Of a stretch of DNA of 64,000 bases, positions 54,851 to 64,000 are shown piece after piece. The position numbers were made by a program, and so were the translations under genes. A model generated the notes under the pieces. The model made no database searches. It was not told where the DNA came from and saw only the letters and a list, made by a program, of their open reading frames with translations. How positions within the stretch are numbered: the stretch's first letter is position 1; every line of letters begins with the position of its first letter. The stretch comes from Prillingera fragicola (taxonomy: Eukaryota > Basidiomycota > Tremellomycetes > Trichosporonales > Trichosporonaceae): the NCBI GenBank assembly GCA_002335605.1, contig BEDY01000001.1, positions 3,782,001 to 3,846,000 on the forward strand. The letters are read 5' to 3'.

Positions 54851-56818
54851 CTAGACAACAGTGTACGGGGCATAAACCTCTGTCTCCTCGTCACCATACA
54901 ACAAGCTCCCTGCCCTGACACGGAGGGGTATATGTGGCTCCAGGCCAGCAGCAGCGCGCAAAGCTGCCACCCGCGCTCGCAGGTGGTCAGGCAGGTCCTG
55001 CTCTGTCAGCCGCCGCGGCATGGTGCTGCGTCGCGTACGCGTGTACTCACCACGGTCATGTATCGGCTTGGCGTGGCACTGCTCACATCAGGACTGGGCG
55101 GCACCACCTTTGGCTTCCCGGTGAGTTTCATGTTCTTCCGGAACGCAAGCCGGTCTTTGGGGCACGGCGACTGTGGCTCAGCGGCGAGTGGGGCGTTCTC
55201 GTCGATATCGCCCAGTGGCGTGCCAAACAGCCCCGCAGTGCGGCCGGGCGTGGCGAGGGGGAGCGGTGTGGCGTATTTGGACGTAGAGGTGGGGCAGGTG
55301 CGCGGTGTGCGGCGGTGCGGCGTCGCTGATGGCTTGGAGGGAGTCGCGGCTGGGGCGGCGGGCAGGAGCTGGGAGGCTGTGCTGGTGTCTTGTGTGCCGT
55401 AGCTGCTGAGCGGCGTTCCGTACTCTGACTCAGAGGCCGAGTAGCTCTGGCGCGGCGCAGGCGCCAAGTGCTGGGTGAGTGGAGCGTGTAGCACCGACAA
55501 GGTGCGGGGTGCGAAAGGGTTGACAAGGCGTGAGGTCGAGTACATGTCCTCGTCCTCAATATTGTGCGACAGTGGCGTCCCGTAGACTGTCCCTGCGGAG
55601 CCTGGTGTGCGCGGCATGCGCTGGCGTGTATCTGGAATGACCGATGAGGGAACCAGACACGACGCCGAGCCAGTAACCGAGCTCCCGACGTCGATGTCCA
55701 GCTCGATCTCCACTGCAGCCATGTCGGCCATCTCCACATCATCCTCTGGCCGCGTGGCGCCAAAGCGGAATCCCCTGGGCACTGGCGTGGCCCAAGGCAG
55801 GAAGGGAAAGGGCGTGGCCACGGTCGTCACAGGTGTGCCGCGCTCGCTGACCGCCACATTGCCTGACCGCTTGCAACGACCGGCCTGCCCTCTGTCGCCC
55901 GGCGTCTGCAATAGCAGAGACGGCTCGTTGAGAGTTGGTGGGGTGCTTGAGCTGGACCGCGGCTTGGCAGCAAAGCGGCACGCCTGCGTTATGCTAGTTG
56001 CCCGCGGCAGCGCAGCAGGGTTATGGTCCAACGTTGAAGTGATAGGATCGATGGCGACAGGCTCCTCGACCTGGGCCTGAGCTGAATGCTCCCACGCCTC
56101 AGTCAATGAGCGGGTAGTAGAAGGATTCTCCTGGGTAGTGTCCATAGCCGTAGACGCCCCGACCAACGGGCCGGTGGTAGTCGCGGACGGTGTTGGCGCT
56201 TTCCCTGTCCGTTCGGCAGGCTCAGTCTCCTCCTACACAGTCAGCCCACACTATCGACACAACTCACCTCGACTACCTCAAACCGCTCCGGCACAACCTT
56301 GGCTCTCTTGCTCCTCCGCCCAGGCTCAGCCTTAGTCTTCTTCGGCTTGGCCTTTGCAGTGGGAGCCTTGCGCTTCCCAGCCTTGGCCTTGCCAGCCGTA
56401 CTGCCCTCGCTTTGTCCCTCGCTCTCGCTCCCCGCGTAGCCGATACCAACCAGCTCCCGCCCCAGCCCCGCCTCCCGCGTATCCTCCACGACACCATCCT
56501 GCTGTCCAACAACTCTCCTCGCAGGCTTATCCCTCAGCCGGCCCCGGGATCCCACACCGCTCTCAACCAAAGCAGTCCCCTCACCCGCCCCCTCGACACC
56601 AGCACGCTCGGGCGCAAGCGACACGCTCCGAAGCCGCAAACTCCTCCTAACCGGCGTAGGCGGCACGGCGGCCTGCGTCGGTCAGCACTCTCATCCCCAT
56701 CGGCTCCCCATCGGCCCACATTCCCATCCGCGCGTGCGGGCAGACCTCCACCTGCAACCCGCAGCGCAGTACGTACCTTTCTGGCTGCTTTCGCTGCAGT
56801 GTTCCGTTTGCGCGGCAT
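54851..56818 (-). CDS. Hypothetical nuclear-type protein with repeated [YF][GA]TPL motifs
   Basis: Exons 56818-56777, 56672-56268, 56232-55051 and 54997-54851 give 591 residues. The N-terminus is strongly basic (MPRKRNTAAKAARK, then PTPVRRSLRLRS), and a Lys-rich nuclear-localisation-like run (KPKKTKAEPGRRSKRAK) ends exon 2. Exon 3 encodes a Ser/Thr/Pro-rich region with four similarly built motifs, YGTPLSHN, YGTPLSSY, YATPLPLA and FGTPLGDI, plus several minimal TP sites. The C-terminus, DLPDHLRARVAALRAAAGLE to YAPYTVV, looks like a short conserved helix and end. I do not recognise the family; composition suggests a phospho-regulated chromatin or cell-cycle protein, which is a guess. The last splice acceptor (gacagagcag) was chosen by phase. 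Confidence 0.6.
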
Positions 56819-57366
56819 GCTGCACAGCTACAGCTGTTTGCAAGCGGTGCGTTTGCCAATGAGAATGTAGTGAATGAGATGGATGGAGAGGACGGAGGAT
56901 TGTTTTGTTTACATCTTTGGTGGTGGTGTCACGCTAACGCTCGGTGTCACCGTGCGCCGAGTCCTGGTCACTCCTCCGTACTGTCAGTCATTTCTTCTTG
57001 GTCTCCAGCGTCTTATAAATGTGAGAACAAGAGCGCGCCGTGTGTCGCATGATGCACGGGAGGCCATGTTCATGCACCTTTGCGCTGAACTTGGTGGTCA
57101 AGCCAGGTAATCTTGGTCATTGTCGGGTCATCTTCGGCCCAGCGCCGGCTTTATGTCACCATACAGTGAGGTCTTTGTACACACATACTCTCCAGTCTCT
57201 GTGCAGGAGATTGCTGTACTCGCACTCTCGTGGCACTCTTTGCGCGCAGCTGTGACCTACCTTCACTCTTGCTCGCCCAGCCGTAGCTCCTCGCTCGGTC
57301 CGTTTCGCAGCCCCGCTCAATACGACCAGTGAATGATGCCATGCAAAAGACCAACCCCCGCGCTAT
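56819..57366. other. Intergenic region
   Basis: No gene is recognised between the 3' end of MRPL7 and the start of the TPL-motif orphan. Confidence 0.5.
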
Positions 57367-58305
57367 CTACTTTTTATAAAACGGTATCCTGAATCCCGAC
57401 AGCAACGCGCGCGCATGCTCCTGGGCGTCCTTGCCCTTTGCGGTCGTCTTGAAGTGAATGTGGAAACCGTGGAGACGCGGGTAGGCGTCGAGGTTGGCCT
57501 CGATCTGGGGGAAGAGCGCCATGGCGGTGTGCGGGAGGCCGACCGAGACGACACCAGCGAGGGCCGAGGGCGAGGTCTTTGATGCCGAGGCCGCGGGGAG
57601 GCCAAAGCCGGGGAACTCGCGGATACGGGGGAGGACAAACTCGACGAGACTCTGCATAAAGTCGTACATTGCGTCTCCGCGCAGTTCGACTTTGGCGGCC
57701 ACGGGCATGCCGGCGCGCAGCTTGAAGGCTGCCGCACCGGTGCGCGAGGCAACGACCTGCACACCCGAGGATCCCTGACGGCCGCCGCCTTTGGACGACT
57801 CGCCCGAGATGGCCCGGAGAGCGCCAATGGCACCCAGGAGGGCGTGCTTGTTTCCAATCGCCTCCTTGAGCATGGTGTGGACGGTGATTGACTCGAGGCG
57901 AGGGATAGAGTCAGCCGTAATGCCCTTGGTAATGGGGCGGATGGGGCGGTTGCCGCGGGGACCCGGGGCGGGGCGGTTCGACTCGTAGCCAGTGACCTTG
58001 GGTGGGGGCTGGGTTGCGGCTTCGAGGGCTGCGGCAGCGGTGGTCTCGGCAGTAGTGGACGCGCGGTGGTTGTAGGTCATGTAAAGCAAGTGGGAAGCAA
58101 GCGTGTCGTCATAGTGGTCGCGGTAGCGCGAGGGGTGCGTCGAGCCAAGGTGGATCTCGGGCAGGACAAGGGCAGGGGCAGCTTCGTCCGCGGGCTCCTT
58201 GGAGGACGAGGCCTTGGTAGATGCGAAGCGAAGGGTTGCAGATGCACGCGAGCCGGAGGCTGCTGCTGTGCGGGATGCCGAGGCCACAGCGGTGCGGAGG
58301 GACAT
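57367..58305 (-). CDS. MRPL7: Mitochondrial large-subunit ribosomal protein uL5m (Mrpl7)
   Basis: The gene predicts 312 residues in one exon. The first ~35 residues ([20 protein letters not shown] and following) are Ala/Ser/Arg-rich and lack acids, as in mitochondrial presequences. The mature part matches ribosomal protein L5/uL5: [26 protein letters not shown], a central [52 protein letters not shown] and [24 protein letters not shown]. uL5 sits in the central protuberance of the large subunit beside the tRNA-contact region. The extra ~100 residues between presequence and L5 core are usual for fungal Mrpl7 (292 residues in budding yeast). The gene is divergent from THR4, 323 bp apart. Confidence 0.93.
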   Translation of the reverse strand: MSLRTAVASASRTAAASGSRASATLRFASTKASSSKEPADEAAPALVLPEIHLGSTHPSRYRDHYDDTLASHLLYMTYNHRASTTAETTAAAALEAATQPPPKVTGYESNRPAPGPRGNRPIRPITKGITADSIPRLESITVHTMLKEAIGNKHALLGAIGALRAISGESSKGGGRQGSSGVQVVASRTGAAAFKLRAGMPVAAKVELRGDAMYDFMQSLVEFVLPRIREFPGFGLPAASASKTSPSALAGVVSVGLPHTAMALFPQIEANLDAYPRLHGFHIHFKTTAKGKDAQEHARALLSGFRIPFYKK

Positions 58306-58628
58306 GGCGAGGAGGTGGGGTGGAGGTGGTTGATGGTGAGCAGCAGCAAAAGTCGTTGATGCAGTTGAAGGAAGAACATGCAGCAAAGGTCAGGAACACA
58401 GATTTCGACTTTTTTGATCCCGTGAATTAGGCGTCCCAAGGACAGGAATAGTCTCCCTAGAGACTGCGTGCCTAAACGATGCTTCTTAGGCAGGGAAACA
58501 CGTGTTATTACCTAATCATGATGATTTCGGACTCGATCCGATTCCGCGTTGGATGGTGAGCACGTCAAGTCAAAAGAGTTCGAGATCATCATCACTCGTC
58601 GTCCACAACACCCTCAACTGCACCTAAA
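58306..58628. promoter_or_regulatory. Divergent promoter region of MRPL7 and THR4
   Basis: This short intergenic region includes one CACGTG within ggaaacacgtgtta near 58494-58507. No other element is recognised. Confidence 0.35.
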
Positions 58629-60383
58629 ATGTCCCAGACAAGATACTTTTCAACCCGCGGCGGCAAGGAGACTCTTACTTTTGCAGAGGTACGTTTATCC
58701 CGCTGCTCACACCTCCGACACCACCTCCTCGACCAGCTCCACGCTCCCCCGCTCGCCTCACCCGCAACAGCGTGCAAAGACTAACACCACACTCAGGCAG
58801 TCCTCACCGGCCTGGCCCCCAACGGCGGTCTCTACATCCCCACCGAGATTCCTCAGCTTCCCGCCGACTGGGAGACTGCTTGGTCCAAGCTCTCGTTTCC
58901 CGAGCTGTCGCACGCAATCTTGAGTCTCTTCATCTCCCCAGAGTCGATCCCCAGCGCCGACCTCAAGGACATTATCGACCGCAGCTACGCCACCTTCCGT
59001 ACCGAGGAGGTCACGCCCTTGCGCCAGACTGCCGACAATGAGTATGTCCTCGAGCTGTGGCACGGTCCCACATGGGCGTTCAAGGACGTTGCGCTCCAGT
59101 TTGTCGGAAACGTGTTTGCCTATCTCCTTGAGAAGGCCAATGGTGCCAAGAAGGAGGGCGAGAAGAAGGAGGAGTTGACCGTGCTCGGTGCTACTTCGGG
59201 TGACACTGGATCGTGAGTGGCGTCAAGGTACCGCAGCCAAAGCACCGCGGGTGCTGAGGGGTACGCGGCGATGTGTCAATGTGCTAACCCTTCCAGTGCC
59301 GCTATCTACGGCCTGCGCTCCAAGTCCTCGATCACCATCTTCATCCTCTACCCCGACGGCCGCGTCTCGCCTATCCAGCAGGCTCAGATGGCTACCGTCC
59401 CCGACGCCAACGTTTACTGCGTCGCTGTCGAGGACTCTGACTTTGACACCTGCCAGGCTATTGTCAAGTCGTGCTTCTCTGACGCCGAGTTCAACGCGTC
59501 TCACCGCCTCGGTGCCGTCAACTCGATCAACTGGGCCCGTATCCTTGCCCAGATTGTCTACTACTTCCAGGCGTACTTCCTTCTTCCCGAGGAGAAGCGC
59601 AAGGATATCCGTTTCGTCGTCCCCACCGGCAACTTTGGCGACATTCTGGCCGGCTGGTACGCCAAGCGCCTGGGCCTCCCCTGCCACCTTGTTGTTGCTA
59701 CCAACGAGAACGACATTCTACAGCGCTTCTTCGCTACCGGCCGCTACGAGCGTCAAGAGGGCGGCGAGGCCGGCGTCAAGGCCACCTTCTCCCCCGCCAT
59801 GGACATTTTGCTGTCGTCCAACTTTGAGCGTCTCCTGTGGTACCTCGCCCACGACACTCTTCCCGCCGACGAGGCATCCAAGTCGGCAGAGGAGCGTCGC
59901 GGTGCCGCCCAGGACCGCCTCAACAGCTGGATGGATGAGATCAAGCGTACCGGCAAGGTCGACATGGGCGCCGACGTTCAGAAGCTCGCAGGCTCCGAGT
60001 TCTGGGCCGAGCGCGTCTCGGACCAGCAGACTCTCGAAGAGATCCGCAAGTACTACAACGCACCCGCGCCTTATGGTCCCTACGTCGTCGACCCGCACAC
60101 GGCCGTCGCGCTTGCGTCGCAGGCCCGCAGTGCCAAGAAGGCCGAGGGCGCTACGTGGGTGACCCTCTCCACTGCCCACCCGGCAAAGTTCTCCGAGGCC
60201 GTCGAGCTGGCCCTCACCAAGGAGGACTTCCCCGGGTTCAACTTCCGCGAGACTGTGTTGCCGTCTGAGCTGGCTGCGCTTGAGACTATGAAGAAGCGCG
60301 TGTTCAAGGTCAAGGGCGAGGAGGGTGTTAGGGAGCTTATCGAGCAGGTTAAGCGTGGTGAGACGCCTACCCCTTCTGCTTAA
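58629..60383 (+). CDS. THR4: Threonine synthase
   Basis: Exons 58629-58688, 58797-59212 and 59297-60383 give 520 residues (budding yeast Thr4 has 514). The N-terminus YFSTRGGKETLTFAEAVLTGLAPNGGLY is the family opening; HGPTWAFKDVALQFVG contains the pyridoxal-phosphate lysine (Lys116), and ATSGDTGSAAIYGL is the phosphate-binding loop, rebuilt by the second splice. NINWAR-like SINWARILAQIVYYF and PTGNFGDILAGWYAKR are further fungal/plant class signatures. The enzyme converts O-phosphohomoserine to threonine, the last step of threonine biosynthesis in the cytosol. The start is fixed by the conserved N-terminus. Confidence 0.97.
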
Positions 60384-60706
60384 GCTGGGTGTAGGTGTGG
60401 TAAAATGCATTAGGGTTGTGGGTTTTGTGCATGCATCCTTTTTCTTAGCTACTGCAATGTCAGGTCAGTAGGTGATCATTTTAGCGAGATAAGCGACGCA
60501 ACCTCCACCACTGACCTCCACACCCACGCGCCATCATCTCGCAGCATTGTCCACTCTCCAATGATCACATTTTACTCCTCTAGAGTCTTGAAAACACGCA
60601 GTCACGACTCACACACAATCCATAGCCTCCATTACACCTATTCCCGATAAAGCCCCTGCATCGACACACGCCAACGACTCCCCGCACCCACCGCGCCCAC
60701 ATCATC
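60384..60706. other. Intergenic region
   Basis: 3' flank of THR4; nothing else is recognised. Confidence 0.5.
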
Positions 60707-61470
60707 ATGTCCTCGGCACAGGAGACACTCGACCCACCCCTATTCACACCCCACCCTCCCTTACCGCTAGGAGTCTCAAGCACGCTCAAGGATCCACGGC
60801 GGACATCCACCGCACCAGCACCTGCCGCCGCCCACCTGCGCCTGACTCTGGGTCTGCGGTGCGCAGCGAGTCTGCCAGGTGTGAGGCTGAATATTCGTCT
60901 TGGCGGTGTCAGTTGTTTGCCCACTGGTGTGGTGGGCGGTGTTGCGGGGCTTACAAGAGGGTTTTTGGGAGATGTAAAGGGGAAAATCGGGGTGACGGTC
61001 GCGACGGGGGATGCGGCGAGGGGGACGTGGGTCCACTGGCCCTGTTTGTCAGTTGGGATTGTCTTTGCTGGCTCACGTTGATGTAGATGAGGGGCATGGC
61101 CTTGGAGGGGTTTTTGGGGAGGTTAAATAGACAGAAGGTACAGATTAGGCAAGTGAGGAGAGACGGGGAGGTGAGTTTTATGCTGGCTTTGGCGTGATAG
61201 AGGATCGTGGGCTGACGTCCTTCGCAGCTAGGTGCGGAACTCGCACCGTTGCTCGCACGCGACACATACTGGGTGTGTCTACAGAAAGCACTTGCTACGA
61301 GTGGCACAAAGCGCGAGGACGTATGTGCCCTGAACGGTCATCTGCACCATCTCATCGAAGGTGATGGCACTGCCATCAGTCATGATGACCATCAATTGTT
61401 CCTGCCCGCCCAAATCCGTGTCATCTCCGAAGTCCTCTTCGGTCTGAGCCGCAGCATTCCAACTACGTAA
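60707..61470 (+). CDS. Doubtful small spliced gene, no recognised family
   Basis: An ATG at 60707 (MSSAQETLDPPLFTPHPPLP) opens a 124-codon frame whose second half is Gly/Val/Leu-rich (GVVGGVAGLTRGFLGDVKGK), possibly membrane-associated. Removing a tentative intron (gtcagt after 61045 to gatgtag near 61086) would join it to MRGMALEGFLGRLNRQKVQI. A second, better intron (gtgagt to ctgacgtccttcgcag, ending near 61229) would then join LGAELAPLLARDTYW, with a frame open to 61470. The splice signals are only partly convincing and no domain is recognised, so this may be a real short gene or chance. Confidence 0.3.
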
Positions 61471-62139
61471 CATGAAATTCTCGTGGTCCTGCACAACTCC
61501 TGGCCGACCTCGCCTTTCGTCGCGTGCGTCGCATGCGACTTGCCGCAGGTCGTGACTTGGGGCCACGCTGCTTGAAGATATCTATCTTGCAGCGTGTCGG
61601 CAGCATTGCCAATCGAAACAAAGAGGCTGAGGTGAGGATGGGCTTGCTTGCTATTGAGCTGTGGTGCATAAAGGTCGGCTCTCTTGACAAGAGATTTCCC
61701 GCCAACATCAGTCACCATCGCACCATTTGCCTCAACACTCAATCCCCTCCGGTCCGAGGGCAGCGCCTCTCGGCCTGCCAATGGTGATTCAAGCACCCTT
61801 TGCTCTTCACTGTGAGCAATTACTCTGTTGCTGAAGAGATATCTGACTCAACAGATGTGACGATACTGTTCCTATACGCGCAAGACCAGCTTTCTCAGAT
61901 CAAGTCTTGGCGATGGTCATCCGACACCTCGCGAACGATCAACCAGCCCTCGTGAGCTTGACGCACACGTCAAGTCTGTTCCGACAGCTGGCCGTGGCTC
62001 ACTAGACAATGGCGCTGCTTCCCCCTCGGCAACATCCCAGCCGGAGTCTGAGGCTGCTTCGCCCTGGGCAGCGTCCCAGTCGGAATCTGAAGCTGAGCCG
62101 CAAGGGCTCTCGCTGTTTTCACAAGCTTCGCCACAAAAG
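61471..62139. other. Region upstream of the broken F-box gene, partly open in its frame
   Basis: From about 61856 the + strand is open in the same frame as the F-box gene's first visible exon. It encodes Ser/Glu/Pro-rich sequence with a repeated unit (SQPESEAASPW and SQSESEAEPQG). No ATG is found in that frame before 62140, so a start or an upstream exon is missing from my model. Confidence 0.4.
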
Positions 62140-63558
62140 ATGTCCAACTTACCACCTGTGGCAGCTCCTTCTTGCCTTGCCTCGATACCTGATCCACGGG
62201 ATTCAACCGGACTAGCTGCCTTGTCGTCTGCAGATACCGTGGGCAGCGGGACTGACTCCGCTGCAAGCCCAGTGCAGAGCAGTGACCCGCAAGAACAGCC
62301 AGCCCCGGAGTTCATCAAGCAACCGCCACCAGCCCACGAGCTGCTCTTCGGTACTGTATCTCTGCCACATGGTACTCGGAGTCGGTACATCTGAACCATC
62401 ACCTTCTATTCAATCCAGGGTCTTACATGTCCCCAGCGCACATCAACCGCCGTTTAGTAGCCTTCCACGAGCTCAACGTCAAGGCTCAGACGGCTGCTCA
62501 TCAAGCATTCTGCGAGGCTGAAGCCAGACCCTATCTTCTTCTCGAATCTGCCGCCGACGTCGCGGCATTCTGCACTGCAGTGGGTCCGCTCGCGAGAACG
62601 TTCTATCGCCCCGAGCCGCGTCCAGTGTACATGCCTCGGTACGACGCCAACCACAACCTCGAGTTGTCTTGGGAGAATGGGCAGTGGGAGCTTCCTTTGG
62701 GTAAGCGGCTGCTGATCCCGCGTCCCCCTCCCCCTCCGCCTGCGCATCTGCTGCCCCGCCGCTCACGGATTCCAGGCGAGCCGCAGTCGAATCCAGAGCT
62801 GCCGCCAGAGATTCTGGAGACTGTGATCAGCTTCCTGGCCGACGACACCAAGACGCTGAACAACCTCACGCGCACCTCTCGGCGCTTTTACCACCTCACC
62901 GCGCCCGTTCTCTACAAGACGTTTTGCGTGCTGGAACCAGACTTGCACTGGCTGTTCCGAAGCGGTCTCTTGGCATTCACGCAGGAGCTCGTCATCGGGC
63001 GGGACACGTGCGTGATCCATTCTGGTATCGACTTGCGACACGCGCGTGCGACCGCAACCACCCTGCCGGGCTGGCTGGGGGCTTTCCAAAACTCAAGAGG
63101 CTCATCCTGGGTGATAGGGAACCATGCCAGTGGCTGGATTATCTGCGTCCCACGCACCTGCATATCTCGGATTGGCTGACCCGGGCCGACGCGCTAGAAG
63201 TGATCATGAACAGGCCGTTTGCGTCTCATGTCACATCGTTGAGCATGGGGATTGCTACAAAAGAAGCAGCCCGCCCCTGGAGCTACGTCGGCGCGAGTTG
63301 AGCGACGCGCAGAAACTCGCATTCGACGTGCACCTCGGGGTTTCACCGCGTGACCCTTGATTGCGCGCCAACTTGCTGCGCTGGCTCGACATGCTGTCGG
63401 CGTTCAGCGACGACACGGGTACGCAGGTCGAGGTCAATCTGATATATGACATCCACCCCGAGTATCCGTGTGTGAATGTGTGGGACTACTTGATCTTCAC
63501 CGTCATGCGTGGGGAGGTGAGGTTGAACTCGATCGCGAGCGTAAAGGAGCGGCCGTAG
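62140..63558 (+). pseudogene. F-box protein gene with apparent frameshifts and a stop (probable pseudogene)
   Basis: A disordered first exon joins at about 62352 to a second at 62418 (intron gtactg to ttcaatccag), giving GSYMSPAHINRRLVAF. The second exon carries an F-box: ELPPEILETVISFLADDTKTLNNLTRTSRRFYHL then APVLYKTF. Near 63075-63085 the coding sense leaves this frame and continues in another (FPKLKRLILGDREPCQWLDYL). Near 63275-63285 it shifts again (ELSDAQKLAFDVHLG), and an in-frame TGA lies at 63358-63360, after which coding-like sequence resumes (LRANLLRWLDMLSAF) to 63558. Both shifts fall at short G or C runs and fit single-base losses. No intron with proper signals repairs them. Sequencing or assembly error is the alternative. 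Confidence 0.65.
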
Positions 63559-63584
63559 ATTCTTTACCCTGGACGATGCATGTT

Positions 63585-64000
63585 TCATTCTCTATCGCCG
63601 TCGCTGCCCAGGTCCGCTGCCCAGCCGCTGGGAAAGGTCCGAGGGTGCCCAGTGCACATGGCATGCTGCAGCGGCATGCCCTTGTCGACGACAATGATCC
63701 GGTCTCTGAGATACTCGGGGAGCTCAAAGTTGACCTCGCGAGCGGCAAGGCGGCGCCGAACCTTGTACATCCCTGCCTCCCAGCCTTCCTGGGCGGCCCG
63801 GGCGGCTTCATCGTCTTCATGCGGCAGGCAGCACCGGGTGAATAGGCGATATAGCCTGATGTGAAACAAGGTCTTTGGGCTCGGTCGGCGCCGGACATGG
63901 TTGACGAGGCTGGTCATGACCTTGCCCAGGTCCCCGATGTACGTGTGGTCGGACGCGTTCGTGAACTGCAGTGGTAGAAAGAGGCTCGTAAAGTTGACAT
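63585..64000 (-). CDS. Hypothetical protein, 3' part only (runs off the right edge)
   Basis: An open frame enters from the right edge and ends at 63585, encoding at least 138 residues. Visible stretches include TYIGDLGKVMTSLVNHVRRR and VRRRLAAREVNFELPEYLRDRIIVVD. It may have its start or further exons beyond the window. The sequence resembles the leucine/arginine-rich C-terminal parts of fungal F-box-type orphans, but no defining motif is present. It is convergent with the broken F-box gene, whose last codon is 26 bp away. Confidence 0.5.
   Translation of the reverse strand, partial: VNFTSLFLPLQFTNASDHTYIGDLGKVMTSLVNHVRRRPSPKTLFHIRLYRLFTRCCLPHEDDEAARAAQEGWEAGMYKVRRRLAAREVNFELPEYLRDRIIVVDKGMPLQHAMCTGHPRTFPSGWAADLGSDGDRE

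Noticed and set aside
63001..63360. Introns as the explanation for the frame changes in the F-box gene
   Set aside because: I tried donors such as gtgcgt near 63008 and the available AG acceptors. None restores the downstream frame while keeping the conserved leucine-rich sequence.
1..64000. CRISPR arrays, prophage, bacterial operons or integrated viral genes
   Set aside because: The window is intron-rich eukaryotic nuclear DNA. No repeat-spacer array, integrase, capsid or polymerase-like frame was seen.

Overview
The window is nuclear DNA of a fungus. Its genes are dense, GC-rich and split by very short introns: most are 33-60 nt, with GTGAGT/GTAAGT-like donors and a CTRAC branch site a few bases before the acceptor. 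Protein content and intron style fit a basidiomycete. The best guess is a yeast-like Tremellomycete, possibly of the Trichosporonales, but that placement is inference. I saw no rRNA, tRNA, CRISPR array, prophage or intact transposon.

Layout. At the left are the mitochondrial complex I 75-kDa subunit (partial 5' end), an NmrA-type Rossmann protein and an F-box-like orphan, all on +; a family of a short repeated motif lies on both sides of the NmrA gene. At 5.9-13.6 kb is a giant Tao3/Mor2/Furry-type scaffold on -. After a 1.7-kb gap come cyclophilin and VPS45 (+), then a short-chain dehydrogenase (-) divergent from the most unusual gene, at 20.4-24.7 kb: a tandem (coronin-7-type) coronin with a whole D-glycerate 3-kinase domain between its two propellers. 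The next 4.4 kb is gene-poor and holds one poorly resolved spliced gene. From 29 to 41 kb is a nuclear/RNA group: RPA49 (Pol I), a GEN1/Yen1 Holliday-junction nuclease, UTP5 (SSU processome) head-to-head with HAS1 (ribosome-biogenesis helicase), and YTH1 (CPSF30). Then follow a Kv potassium channel, mitochondrial GatB, and the NUP98-96 precursor on +. From 51.8 to 56.8 kb are three lineage-type orphans. The right end carries MRPL7 (uL5m), THR4, a doubtful small gene, a broken F-box gene and a partial orphan that runs off the window.

How the genes fit together. Most are conserved single-copy housekeeping genes serving unrelated pathways. The clearest functional clustering is ribosome production: RPA49, UTP5 and HAS1 within about 10 kb, the last two sharing one intergenic region with several CACGTG motifs. 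Divergent pairs (SDR/coronin-kinase, RPA49/YEN1, GatB/NUP98-96, MRPL7/THR4) are 230-500 bp apart and probably share promoters. Exon joins were worked out by eye from splice signals, reading-frame phase and family motifs; none is supported by transcript data.
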